This document shows positions 54,614 through 62,957 of a stretch of 64,000 bases of DNA, piece after piece. Origin of the DNA: Ga0077555 sp964500805 (lineage in GTDB: Bacteria; Pseudomonadota; Alphaproteobacteria; Rhizobiales; Hyphomicrobiaceae). The stretch's first letter is position 1. The number at the start of each line of letters is the position of its first letter. Below the pieces are notes generated by a model. It saw nothing but the letters and a program-made list of their open reading frames with translations, made no database searches and had not been told where the DNA came from. The translations under genes were made by a program, and so were the position numbers. Location: positions 1 through 64,000 of the forward strand of contig CAZCQH010000009.1 in NCBI GenBank assembly GCA_964500805.1, in the 5' to 3' direction.

Positions 54614-55678
54614 TCAGGGAGTGTTTTCAAAACTGAAGATGCGCTTCCAGTCGTTCTTCATGCTGATGACGATCCAGCCGTGCTTCTTGGCCTCATTGTA
54701 CAAATCCTGAGTGAAGGTGCCCACTTTCGTGTCAGGAAGCCCCTCGGCCGGTCCATAGGCGTATTCGCGGTCAGCATCATCGTGAAGGACGAGCATCTTC
54801 AGCCGCGCCCCGTCACCGGCGTCGGTATATTCCAACATCTGCTGGTCGCCGGTGGAGTTGCCAAACGCGGCGCTGGGCCGTCGCCCGATCATCAGATGAA
54901 TGCCCTCGGGCTTGCCGGCGTCGTTGTCGTTGAGGAGGAGCTTCGGCTCCTTGGTCAAAATTGGCTTTCCGTCCTTGTCATAGCTGTACTTGGTGGCGCC
55001 AGCGGTGCCGACGATCTGCTCAGGCGGGATGCCGTACACGCGTTCGGAATACACCCGAACGAAATCCTGGCCGCCGCCCGTGACGATGTAGGTTTTGAAG
55101 CCATTGGCCCGCAGATAGCTCAGCACTTCCTTCATCGGCTGATACGTGAGATCCGTGTAGGATCGCTTCCAACGCGGGTCCTTGGCCGCCGCCATCCATT
55201 TCTCGGCTTCCGCCGTGAAGTCTCCTACCGTCATGCCCGTGAGCGTGGCGGCGAGGATCTTCTCAAGGTCGTGCGTTGTCAGCTTCGCCACCGCCTCGCG
55301 GTCGCCCGACATCACCGTCTTGAACGGTTCGACATTGGCCAGTTCAGGTTTGGCTTTGACGACGGCAGGAACCCGATCGAGCGCGTAGACGACTTGGCTA
55401 TACAACGGATGTTCGACCCAAAGTGTCCCGTCCTGGTCGAAGGTGGCGATCCGCTCTTGGGGCAGCACGAAGTCCGGGCTCGCCTTGTCGGTCGTGGCCT
55501 TCACGAAATCGACGATGGCTTGCTTTGCGGCGCCGTCGTTCCAAGACGGCAACGCATCGACAGTTGAAGGCGCCTCGGCGAGGGTGGCGACAGGGAGGAA
55601 CACTGCGACCGCAAACGCCCCGAGCGTCGCGAGCAGCACACGCCGATTGACGCCGAAGGAACAAGGATTGGAGTTCAT
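54614..55678 (-). CDS. Exported HAD-superfamily phosphatase
   Basis: This 354-aa protein has an N-terminal export signal (RRVLLATLGAFAVAVFLP, about 12-35). HAD motif I is TFDQDGTLW, where the two Asp are nucleophile and acid. Motif II is around YIVTGGG, and motif IV-like GNSTGDQQM lies near 265. It probably removes phosphate from a small periplasmic substrate. I chose the ATG at 55678, with AGGGGGC upstream. It lies directly downstream of the arylsulfatase gene (about 120 bp) in the same direction, a pairing I have seen in rhizobia. Joint scavenging of sulfate and phosphate esters is inferred. Confidence 0.87.
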   Translation of the reverse strand: MNSNPCSFGVNRRVLLATLGAFAVAVFLPVATLAEAPSTVDALPSWNDGAAKQAIVDFVKATTDKASPDFVLPQERIATFDQDGTLWVEHPLYSQVVYALDRVPAVVKAKPELANVEPFKTVMSGDREAVAKLTTHDLEKILAATLTGMTVGDFTAEAEKWMAAAKDPRWKRSYTDLTYQPMKEVLSYLRANGFKTYIVTGGGQDFVRVYSERVYGIPPEQIVGTAGATKYSYDKDGKPILTKEPKLLLNDNDAGKPEGIHLMIGRRPSAAFGNSTGDQQMLEYTDAGDGARLKMLVLHDDADREYAYGPAEGLPDTKVGTFTQDLYNEAKKHGWIVISMKNDWKRIFSFENTP

Positions 55679-55798
55679 GTTTTGCCCCCTGGTTAGTTGA
55701 GGCTCAGAGGCGAGTTCTCCTTGAGCAAGGACGGAGCGGAACGAGAACCGAGCGGGCAACCAATGGGCTGCCCGCTCGCTCAACAGTCGCACCCGGCT

Positions 55799-57547
55799 CT
55801 AGTCAGTTCCGGTTTTCATTTGTTGGACCTGCTGCATAACCTGGTCCAGATTGTAGCTGGCCGGGTCCTGCAACGGCGGGAAATCGATATAGGTCTGAAG
55901 ATGCTTAAGCCATAGCGCCTGGCCGATGGGCAGCATGTTCCAGTTGTAGACGTAAGCGGTGACCGGACCAGCAAGAGCTCCCCCGGTTCCGAAGAGCGTT
56001 TTGAGCTGCTCGCCAACCGACGTCTCGAACGGATCGCGCTTGATGTTGACGACCTGGGTCCAGGAGTAAGGCACCACACCGGTGATGAAGCCGGATGGAT
56101 CGTCAGAGACCATAGCGAAGTACATCTTCCAGTTCTTGTATCGCACCGCCGACGGCTGTTTGCCTGAGTAGTACAAGAAGAAATCGCGCGCCGACTTGTC
56201 GGATTTGCCAGTGAGATAGTCGATCTGGTTGACACCATCGAGCGTGGTCTTGACGATGCCGGGATATTCACCCTTCTCGATCTGCTTCTTCAGCCCGTCA
56301 CCTTTGGGACCGCCGGCGATCTCGACCAATGTGGGCAACCAGTCCAGCGCCGCGAACATCTCGTTCTTGATCGTGCCGGGCTTGATATGTCCCGGCCAGC
56401 GCACGACGAGCGGGGCACGCATGCCGCCTTCCCAGGTGGAGAGCTTCCCGCCCTTGAAGGGCGTGGTGCCGCCGTCTGGATAGGTGATCGTCTCGGCGCC
56501 GTTGTCGGTGGTGAAGACGATGATGGTGTTGTCGAGCTGACCCATGTCCTCCAATTTCTTGAGGACGAGGCCGATATTGTCATCCATCTGCTTCATACCG
56601 GCTTCGTTGGCGCCCCAGTCCTTGCCGCCCGGCTCACCCATCATGTTGTAGTACTTTTCCGACAGCACGGTCGTGATGTGCATGCGTGCCGGGTTGTACC
56701 AGACGAAGAACGGCTTGCTGGTCTTCTTCGGGTCGTTGCGATCGAGGAAGTCGATCACCTTGGCCGAAATCTCCTCATCGACCGTCTTGGATCGCTCCAA
56801 GGTCAGCGGGCCCTCGTCCTTACAGGTCTGGTTTGCCATCTTCCCGTCGGACGACGTGCAAAACAGCATAGGACGCGGGGGTGTCAGGCAAGTTGTCGTC
56901 TTGGGGTCAACAGCACCCGGGACCTCAGACAAACCCGGGATGGGCGTGTTCTTGCAAGGTGGTGCGACGGTCTGCTCCGTCGGGGACTTGTTGATGTCGG
57001 GAAAGCTCACCCCTTGCATCGCATCGAGGTGGTAGAGGTAGCCCCAATATTCTTGGAACCCGTTCGCGGTCGGCAGTGACTCGGTGGTATCGCCAAGATG
57101 GTTCTTGCCGAACTCGCCTGTCGTATAGCCAAGATCGAGCAGGAACCTCGCGAGTGTCGGTGTCCCTGCCCGCAGGTAGGACGGGCTTCCGGGGATTTCC
57201 GGTAGAACCATGCCGACGCGCACCGGTTGCATGCCGGTGATGAAGGCAGTACGCCCGGCCGTACAACTCTGCTCGGCGTAATAGTGCATGAATATTGCGC
57301 CTTCATTGCCGATGCGGTCGATATTGGGTGTCTCACCAACCGCGAGGCCGCGGTGATAGATGCTCGGCTGCATCCAGCCGATGTCATCACCCATGATGAA
57401 AAGGATGTTTGGTTTCTGCTCTTGCGCGACTGCCGGACTGGGCGTCCCAAAACTGACAGCTGCTACAATGGCAGCAATTGCACCAGCATGACGAAAGCTC
57501 ACCCGATCGGTTTGTGGTTTATCTGAACAAATCAGACCGCTACCCAT
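55799..57547 (-). CDS. Exported arylsulfatase
   Basis: This 582-aa protein has a signal-like N-terminus (about 15-42, ending PAVAQE). The sulfatase opening ILFIMGDDIGW supplies metal-binding Asp residues. The sulfatase signature CTAGRTAFITG has Cys95 as the residue converted to formylglycine. ETITYPDGGTTPFKGGK and other sulfatase blocks follow. It hydrolyses sulfate esters in the periplasm. The ATG at 57547 has AGGGAGG upstream and is preferred to the start at 57604. CTAGR departs from the commoner CxPSR core but fits the broader CxAxR form. It is first in the apparent sulfatase-phosphatase operon. Confidence 0.93.
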   Translation of the reverse strand: MGSGLICSDKPQTDRVSFRHAGAIAAIVAAVSFGTPSPAVAQEQKPNILFIMGDDIGWMQPSIYHRGLAVGETPNIDRIGNEGAIFMHYYAEQSCTAGRTAFITGMQPVRVGMVLPEIPGSPSYLRAGTPTLARFLLDLGYTTGEFGKNHLGDTTESLPTANGFQEYWGYLYHLDAMQGVSFPDINKSPTEQTVAPPCKNTPIPGLSEVPGAVDPKTTTCLTPPRPMLFCTSSDGKMANQTCKDEGPLTLERSKTVDEEISAKVIDFLDRNDPKKTSKPFFVWYNPARMHITTVLSEKYYNMMGEPGGKDWGANEAGMKQMDDNIGLVLKKLEDMGQLDNTIIVFTTDNGAETITYPDGGTTPFKGGKLSTWEGGMRAPLVVRWPGHIKPGTIKNEMFAALDWLPTLVEIAGGPKGDGLKKQIEKGEYPGIVKTTLDGVNQIDYLTGKSDKSARDFFLYYSGKQPSAVRYKNWKMYFAMVSDDPSGFITGVVPYSWTQVVNIKRDPFETSVGEQLKTLFGTGGALAGPVTAYVYNWNMLPIGQALWLKHLQTYIDFPPLQDPASYNLDQVMQQVQQMKTGTD

Positions 57548-57969
57548 GACTGCCTCCCTACTCAACCTGTCGATGAGGAAGTTTCGGCCGGAATTATGAA
57601 ACATTCAAGATAGCTGGAGCGCCGCGCCGGTGTCCGCTTTTGGCACAAAGCGGACATTAGAGTTGTCGCCATTCAAGTCCGCTTTTGACCCAAAGCGGAC
57701 ATCTAGCCTCAGAGACCTCTGACCTCTGTCGACACGCTCAGCCCGGCCCGCCATTCGTTGCGATATGCGCTGGCGAGTTAAAGGCGACGGTTCCATCGCT
57801 GAGCTCAAAACCATCAAGCTCCTCGCGCGCCGCTTTGAGTAGGATCTGGTACTGACCATCATCGACATATCGGTCAAAGTCCAGCCTTTGACATCGGTTT
57901 GCACCCAGAACCGGCATCTCAAGCAACGTACCGGGCGTATATGATAGATGCCCTATAGGAGTTCCTGCC
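57548..57969. repeat. Spacer with two well-preserved palindromes
   Basis: TGTCCGCTTT TGGCAC AAAGCGGACA (57631-57656) has perfect 10-bp arms. GTCCGCTTT TGACCC AAAGCGGAC (57677-57700) has perfect 9-bp arms. They lie 20 bp apart, a head-to-tail pair of the dispersed family. No gene is supported in the rest; TAGGAGT just before 57970 is the ribosome-binding site of the next gene. Confidence 0.85.
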
Positions 57970-58197
57970 ATGAAACTGAAACATGTACTTGCCGCTGCTA
58001 TTGTTCTCACCGCAACGCCGGCGCTCGCTGCCCCCCAATGGGTTGAAACTGCCTGTTGGCGTGCCGCCAACCGAGTTAGCCCGATGCTAGATTACCGGGA
58101 AAAGGAAGCCTACATCGCCAACTGCATAGCCGATTGGACGGCTGGAACGCCGCCGCCAGCACGGAACAGCAAGAACACAAACCGCGATAGATATTGA
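57970..58197 (+). CDS. Small exported protein
   Basis: This 75-aa protein has a signal peptide (1-20, LAAAIVLTATPALAA). The mature part has two cysteines (TACWRAANR, YIANCIADW) that could pair. TAGGAGT stands at good spacing. It is monocistronic. Function is unknown; small two-Cys periplasmic proteins are frequent in these bacteria. Confidence 0.75.
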   Translation: MKLKHVLAAAIVLTATPALAAPQWVETACWRAANRVSPMLDYREKEAYIANCIADWTAGTPPPARNSKNTNRDRY

Positions 58198-58312
58198 TTG
58201 GCGATGGATATAGATATTGGATCGGGGATAGATCACGTCTACGTCCAAGCCTTGCCGATTAGGTCTTCTAATCGCGAAGGCCTGGACCGAGTGCAGGGGC
58301 CGACCGCTGCTG

Positions 58313-58549
58313 CTACATTTCGATGATCAAGCCGATGCGGCGCCTTTTGGAACCGTAGGCGTCGGCAACAGCAGCCGCTCGGCCACTGCTATACTCGCTC
58401 TTCTCTTCCTTGGTGAGCCTCGTCGGCCTAGGCGGCGACCACCGGGAGGTAATGCGGCCTGCCAGGAAGCGTCGTCTGGTCACCATCATAGTCACGATGT
58501 GCTGTCCTACTGGAAAACTGCGGACGAAGACGGCAGTTCCGTCATTCAT
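58313..58549 (-). CDS. Small basic hypothetical protein
   Basis: This 78-aa protein starts at an ATG six bases after ATGGAG. It is Arg-rich (VTRRRFLAGRITSRWSPPRP) with no hydrophobic signal. It may be a real small gene; the opposite strand also has a short frame that I reject. Evidence is limited to the ribosome-binding site and composition. Confidence 0.45.
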   Translation of the reverse strand: MNDGTAVFVRSFPVGQHIVTMMVTRRRFLAGRITSRWSPPRPTRLTKEEKSEYSSGRAAAVADAYGSKRRRIGLIIEM

Positions 58550-58773
58550 AGCGGTCTCCATTCCTCTCTACCCGCACCGTCCCAGAGGCTTCCCCAGGAG
58601 TTGGGTAAACCTAGGTCGCCTAAGCGGCTCGCTACGGAGAAACCGGGCAAGACCCAGGTAGGCTTCCGCGACGAAAAGTTTTGCACGAACGAAAGGGTGA
58701 TGACGGGCCGGTGATGAACCTACCTGCGCCTCGTAGCGTCTAACCACAAGCAACAGACGCGATGGAGGTTTCC

Positions 58774-59031
58774 ATGAACAAGCTCATTATTCCTGCTGGT
58801 ATAATTGCCTTGGCTCTATGCGGCTCCCTTCAAGTTGAGGCTGGTGATACGCCAAGCCAGACGAACATCCCTAGCCAAATAATCGCGCGGGCAACCGGCG
58901 TGACAGGCAATCAACAAGCCGCGCCTGGGGCGGGCATTCTTACCTGGAGGTATCCTGACGCGCAGAGTGCTGATCGTGACCAGGACAAGCGAACCAATTC
59001 GTCAGACGGAGTGCGCCGGGTGCGTAAGTAG
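58774..59031 (+). CDS. Small exported hypothetical protein
   Basis: This 85-aa protein with TGGAGGT at good spacing before the ATG has a signal peptide (1-23, LIIPAGIIALALCGSLQVEA) and a polar, Gln/Ser-rich mature part ending in basic residues. There are no cysteines in the mature part. Function is unknown. Confidence 0.65.
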   Translation: MNKLIIPAGIIALALCGSLQVEAGDTPSQTNIPSQIIARATGVTGNQQAAPGAGILTWRYPDAQSADRDQDKRTNSSDGVRRVRK

Positions 59032-59128
59032 TCGAGGTCGGTTTGTCGCCCCGATTAGCAGACGCGCGTTCACGGGCGAGAGAGAGGCTACTGCGATCAC
59101 GCTCATATCGAGAAGCTAATCTCGCTGT

Positions 59129-59386
59129 CTATTCGGACAGCTCGTAATTGAAACCATGAGCGGCTAGTCCTTTCGTGATCCACGCTACGGCATCTGCCTT
59201 GGCGGGGAAAACCCTCACCCCTGGTGTCTCCGTCTGATCACCGTTCGCGCTGATGACCCGAAACTTCGCTTGCCACCCTGCTTTGGTTTCCTCCAAGTCA
59301 ACCTCGAAGGTGGCACCGTTATCAGCCCTCAGCATTCGAAACCTCCACCCCTCCGACCGAGCTCGGCTGGGACCTTTCATGTGCAT
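59129..59386 (-). CDS. Small hypothetical protein
   Basis: This 85-aa protein has a compact alternating pattern (ATFEVDLEETKAGWQAKFRV, VRVFPAKADAVAWITKGLA) typical of a small alpha/beta domain. No signal peptide, weak ribosome-binding site; a start at an internal ATG (residue 3 or 18) is possible. Not recognised. Confidence 0.55.
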   Translation of the reverse strand: MHMKGPSRARSEGWRFRMLRADNGATFEVDLEETKAGWQAKFRVISANGDQTETPGVRVFPAKADAVAWITKGLAAHGFNYELSE

Positions 59387-59607
59387 CAGGTCATTATCCG
59401 CACCTGAGGGCGTGAACCAGGAAGCGGCAAAGGCCGTACAGTTCTGGCGGGAGTGAGGTGCGACCGTTCCCGCAGAAAATCATGCAACCTTGCGAGTTCA
59501 GCGGCATACCAGTGGCTCGGGATTTTGCCACCGATGTACATGCCTTGCCATCGTATGAACGTTGCTTTGAACAATGACGTTGCCTCCCAATCACAAAGGA
59601 CCCGATC

Positions 59608-60792
59608 ATGTCGGACAACTCTGCAAAAGGCATCTATCGCCGCGATCTCATACTGGCATCCATTGCCACGGTCGGCGCCCTCGCCGTCAAAGCTGGCGCT
59701 ACGAATGCCCAGGACCCAACGACACCTCCTGCCAATTCGGCATCAGGAACGGTCTACACGGGCGATGTTATCGGAGGCAAAAAGGTCGTCAGCGCGCTCG
59801 ACGTCAACGACCTGGAGCCTGGCAAGAAGCATCTTTTGTGTTTTCAGGGCGTTGAGATGCCGACCGGACAGCATTGGTATGTGTCTGTGACGGTCGCTAA
59901 GGGAGGAAAGCCGGGCAAGCGCGGCGTTCTGACCAGTGGCGTGCATGGCGACGAGATGAGCTCTGTGCATACGGTCCAGACCGTGATGAACCAGCTCGAC
60001 CCGGCGGAGATGTCGGGCACGGTGATGGCGGTCACGGACGTTTCCCCGCCAGCCCTGGAAAGCATGCAGCGCAGATGGCCCAACCAGGGCAGAGGCATCG
60101 ATCTGATCGATATGAATCGGGAGTGGCCCGGGAACGAGAACGGCGCCACCGCACCCAGCCGGCACGCCGGGCTTCTGTTCAACCGGCTGCTGCGGCCGAA
60201 CGCCGACTTCGCGATCGACTTCCACACGGGGACAACCGGATTCGAAGTCACCGCATTCAATATTGGCGGCATGGATGTGCCCGAGGTCAAGGCGATGGTG
60301 GAGCTCTATCCCGTCGGCCAGATCTTCGACAATCATGTATATCCCGGTGTCCTGCACAACGCGTTTATGGACGTGGGCATCCCGTCCTTCACGCCGGAAA
60401 TTGGCGCCGCGCGTTTCCTGGACCCCGAGATGATCTCGCTCTTCGTGGAAGGCACAATGAACGTCCTCAAGCATCACGGCATCGTTGCCGGGCCAATGGG
60501 ACGTACAGGCAAGGACGTGACTGTCTTTGTCGGTAACAGCGCGTTCCCGATCCTAGCCACCGCCGGCGGGCTCGTTGAGCATCTGGTCAAACTCAACGAC
60601 AAGGTCGACGCCGGACAGAAGGTTGCCATCCAGCGTGATAGCTTCGGCGAGGTGGTTGCAGAGTATACCAGCGGCGTGGCCGGAGAGATAACGGGCCAGC
60701 GCAGCGATGCCATGTCCGAGCCCGGCAACCCGTTGGTATTCATCCTGTTCAACAAGCCGGGGCCGGAGGAGGTTCAGGTCTATCCGGAGTGA
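59608..60792 (+). CDS. Tat-exported succinylglutamate desuccinylase/aspartoacylase-like hydrolase
   Basis: This 394-aa protein has a twin-arginine signal (RRDLILASIATVGALAV, about 11-30) and an M14-like AstE/aspartoacylase domain. Zinc ligands are in GVHGDEMS (His and Glu, about 112-119) and DFHTGTTG (His near 205). A C-terminal biotinyl-like beta segment (LNDKVDAGQKVAIQ) is present as in AstE homologues. It should hydrolyse an N-acyl amino acid or related amide in the periplasm. AAAGGA stands before the ATG. It is monocistronic, followed by a degenerate palindrome. Confidence 0.9.
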   Translation: MSDNSAKGIYRRDLILASIATVGALAVKAGATNAQDPTTPPANSASGTVYTGDVIGGKKVVSALDVNDLEPGKKHLLCFQGVEMPTGQHWYVSVTVAKGGKPGKRGVLTSGVHGDEMSSVHTVQTVMNQLDPAEMSGTVMAVTDVSPPALESMQRRWPNQGRGIDLIDMNREWPGNENGATAPSRHAGLLFNRLLRPNADFAIDFHTGTTGFEVTAFNIGGMDVPEVKAMVELYPVGQIFDNHVYPGVLHNAFMDVGIPSFTPEIGAARFLDPEMISLFVEGTMNVLKHHGIVAGPMGRTGKDVTVFVGNSAFPILATAGGLVEHLVKLNDKVDAGQKVAIQRDSFGEVVAEYTSGVAGEITGQRSDAMSEPGNPLVFILFNKPGPEEVQVYPE

Positions 60793-60834
60793 CGCGGCTG
60801 CCGACGAAGCGGGACATTTCCGTTTTTCGCCATC

Positions 60835-60856
60835 GCGTCCGCCTTTGACCGAGAGC
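60835..60856. repeat. Degenerate palindrome copy 4
   Basis: GCGTCCGCCTTTGACCGAGAG is a decayed relative of the 57.6-kb palindromes, just downstream of the aspartoacylase-like gene. A reversed partial copy follows at about 60865. Confidence 0.5.
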
Positions 60857-61035
60857 TAATATCGGGGTCAGAAGCTGAATCCTGCTTACGCCAGGCGGAT
60901 GACTGGAGGTTGTCTTTGCCGCTAGGCGACGCAAGTGCCTAACCATGACGTACAAGATCCAAAGCCGGTTCAGAGCGTTTGTATTACGATGTATAGTTGG
61001 TGACAGCGCGGGGGGCTTACGTAAGGAGTCAAGCG

Positions 61036-61377
61036 ATGAGAAAGTCATGCGCCATTCTTGTGAGCGCCATTATTCTTGGCCTGGCGATGGTTGTGCCTCT
61101 CAAAGCAACCGCCCAAGGCGTCAGCATCTACATCGGTCCAGGTTATCCAGCCTACGGTGGTTACCCAGCTTATGGCGGCTACCCAGCCTACGATCCTGGT
61201 TACATACCTTACGATGCTGGTTACCCAGGCTACGCCTACCCGGCCTATCCCCGCTATTATGGTGCGTACACCTATCCTAGCTACGGCTACGGTTATCGCC
61301 GTCCGTACTACGGCCCTTATTGGGGCGAGGGTCGGCGTGTTGCGCGCCGGGTTTACCGGCGACATGAACGCTGGTAG
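61036..61377 (+). CDS. Exported Tyr/Gly/Pro-rich repeat protein
   Basis: This 113-aa protein has AAGGAGT before the ATG and a signal peptide (1-27, ending KATAQG). The mature chain is dominated by PAYGGY-type repeats (about 35-60) and then Tyr/Arg-rich sequence. It has no cysteine. Such proteins are often disordered and surface-associated in Bradyrhizobium. Function is unknown. Confidence 0.78.
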   Translation: MRKSCAILVSAIILGLAMVVPLKATAQGVSIYIGPGYPAYGGYPAYGGYPAYDPGYIPYDAGYPGYAYPAYPRYYGAYTYPSYGYGYRRPYYGPYWGEGRRVARRVYRRHERW

Positions 61378-61404
61378 CGGCGATAGCCTCGCATTATTTG
61401 GTTA

Positions 61405-61430
61405 GTCGGCGCTTCTGACCCAAGCGGACG
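61405..61430. repeat. Degenerate palindrome copy 5
   Basis: GTCGGCGCTTCTGACCCAAG with a following CGGAC is a partly preserved copy of the dispersed palindrome, downstream of the Tyr-rich gene. Confidence 0.55.
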
Positions 61431-61518
61431 GCCTCTCGGCTCGCGTCTGGAGAGGCTGAAACTAGTTACCGTTGCCGAAGTCCCGCCGAACAGAGCCGGT
61501 GTGAAGGCCTGGCGATAG

Positions 61519-61914
61519 TCAAAGTCTGGACAGACTGAGCATGGCCGAACCTCGCCGGCCAGTGACGGTTACGGACAGGCGATTGCCGTTCTGGACGATC
61601 ACGGCAGTGCCCGTCACGCCCTGGCCTTCCACCGGACCGGCGTAGCGATTGCTCCCTGATGCAACGACGCGGCCCTTGGCATCGTAGTGGCCGGTCTTGG
61701 CAGAGCATTGCGACGACACCGAGTAGGCTGTGGCGGAAAGTTTATAGAAGCTGACCCGGCAGCGCACAGCGTGCTTGTCCTGGCCGACAGTGACAATGCC
61801 AGAGCCACGCCACTGGCCTTGCAGCGAGAGCGCGGCAAGCGCGGGCGTAAGCGCAAAGCCCAAATTGATGAGCGTTGCGATCAGAGCATTTCGCACCCAC
61901 AATGCTGTAGCCAT
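61519..61914 (-). CDS. Exported small beta-rich protein
   Basis: This 131-aa protein has a signal peptide (1-23, ending ALTPALAA) followed by strands typical of a small beta-barrel or lipocalin-like domain (QWRGSGIVTV, RCRVSFYKLSAT, VIVQNGNRLSVTV) with two cysteines. I chose the ATG at 61914, which starts the signal. The gene is monocistronic. Not recognised. Confidence 0.72.
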   Translation of the reverse strand: MATALWVRNALIATLINLGFALTPALAALSLQGQWRGSGIVTVGQDKHAVRCRVSFYKLSATAYSVSSQCSAKTGHYDAKGRVVASGSNRYAGPVEGQGVTGTAVIVQNGNRLSVTVTGRRGSAMLSLSRL

Positions 61915-62022
61915 TCCCCGCCCTCTCAAAAAAAATATGACATATCCTGAATCCGGGCGTTGGTTATGGCTACGCAGCGGGTGATAGTTTCTATTAGGCC
62001 CGTAGCCACGCCTAAAAACACG

Positions 62023-62400
62023 TCAGCTGCGTGCTTTTCGCGATGAGCTCGGCTTGGCGCGCTTACGCCCCGCCGTCGGACGGCCTCGTGTCGAACTTTT
62101 TGCCGACTTTGTCATCGCCTTTCGCTTTGGCGTCGACTTCTTCACCGCAGATTTCGCAGGTGCTCGCTGCCTTGTAGTGGATGTTTTTGCGTTTGTGCGC
62201 TGCTTAGTCGGCTGACTTTCAGCGCGCCTCTTACGAGCGGCCATTACAGCGCCAGACACGGCACCAATCAATGTACCTACCACCGGCGCGCCAATGGCAG
62301 TGCCGACTACCGCACCCGCGACGGCGCCCCCTAGCGTGCTCTTAGCCGCACCTTTCTCATCGCTCGACAGAATCTCTTTTGTGTCGTTGTCTTCCGTCAT
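62023..62400 (-). CDS. Glycine-zipper protein with histone-H1-like basic tail
   Basis: This 125-aa protein has an acidic start (1-17). A glycine-zipper segment (about 20-50, GGAVAGAVVGTAIGAPVVG) could insert in a membrane. The long Lys/Arg/Ala/Ser/Thr-rich tail (55-125) looks like histone H1 or AlgP-type proteins and probably binds nucleic acid or anionic polymer. I chose the ATG at 62400 with AGGGGGA upstream. The combination of membrane-type zipper and basic tail is unusual. Confidence 0.7.
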   Translation of the reverse strand: MTEDNDTKEILSSDEKGAAKSTLGGAVAGAVVGTAIGAPVVGTLIGAVSGAVMAARKRRAESQPTKQRTNAKTSTTRQRAPAKSAVKKSTPKRKAMTKSAKSSTRGRPTAGRKRAKPSSSRKARS

Positions 62401-62630
62401 GTTTTCCCCCTGCGCTTCTAAGCCGGTGCCTGTAATTCTGTGCGTCTTCAACGAAAATTGCGAGACAAAATCACATTACAGGAGGATGGCCGAAGGGCGA
62501 ATGTTGTGCAAAGAGCACTTGTAGACAGCCATTGCTCGTCAGCGGAAGTGTCAGCTTTCGACCAAAAAGCAAAGGGTTCGCAACGGGTTTGCAATCGCCG
62601 GCGTCCGGGAGGCTCGAAGATTCTAAGAAG

Positions 62631-62690
62631 TGGCGGAGAGAGTGGGACTCGAACCCACGGTGCGGATAACCGCACAACGGCTTTCGAGCG
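62631..62690 (-). tRNA. Truncated tRNA-Ser(CGA) 3' half
   Basis: On the minus strand the sequence reads anticodon loop CTCGAAA, 3' anticodon stem, a long variable arm, a perfect T arm (GTGGG TTCGAGT CCCAC) and TCTCTCCGCCA. The 5' half is absent: upstream of the loop the stem does not pair and no D arm follows. It is therefore a partial copy cut at the anticodon loop, typical of integrase crossover sites. It is not expected to be functional. Confidence 0.75.
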
Positions 62691-62957
62691 CGTTGCAGCA
62701 CGTTCATGATCTGGTGAGGCAGGCGGAACCGACAGCGCCCAGCGACCTTAACACCCTCGCCTTCTTCGACGTGCACACGCGGGCGCCGGGCGCGGGTGTC
62801 CTTGAAGCCGATGAAGACATTTTGAGGGGCGTCGACCGAAGTCGACGCCCCCTGTTTGCATCTCCTGGGCTAAGCTTCGAGCGGGACCTCCGCCGGTTGA
62901 TCCCGCGAATGAGCATCGCGAAATGCGCTTTCGGGAACACCGTCCATCTAACGACTA
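62691..62957. other. Gene-free spacer right of the tRNA fragment
   Basis: I see no supported gene. GTCGACGCCCC and its near-complement GGGGCGTCGAC form a hairpin around 62824-62850, possibly a terminator for the kinase gene, which ends at 62958. Confidence 0.4.

Noticed and set aside
57605..58070. Two minus-strand frames
   Set aside because: They run through the palindromic repeats and have no conserved-looking sequence; the plus-strand small exported gene is better supported.
62448..62776. Minus-strand frames over the tRNA-Ser fragment
   Set aside because: They translate tRNA sequence and lack a ribosome-binding site or protein-like composition.
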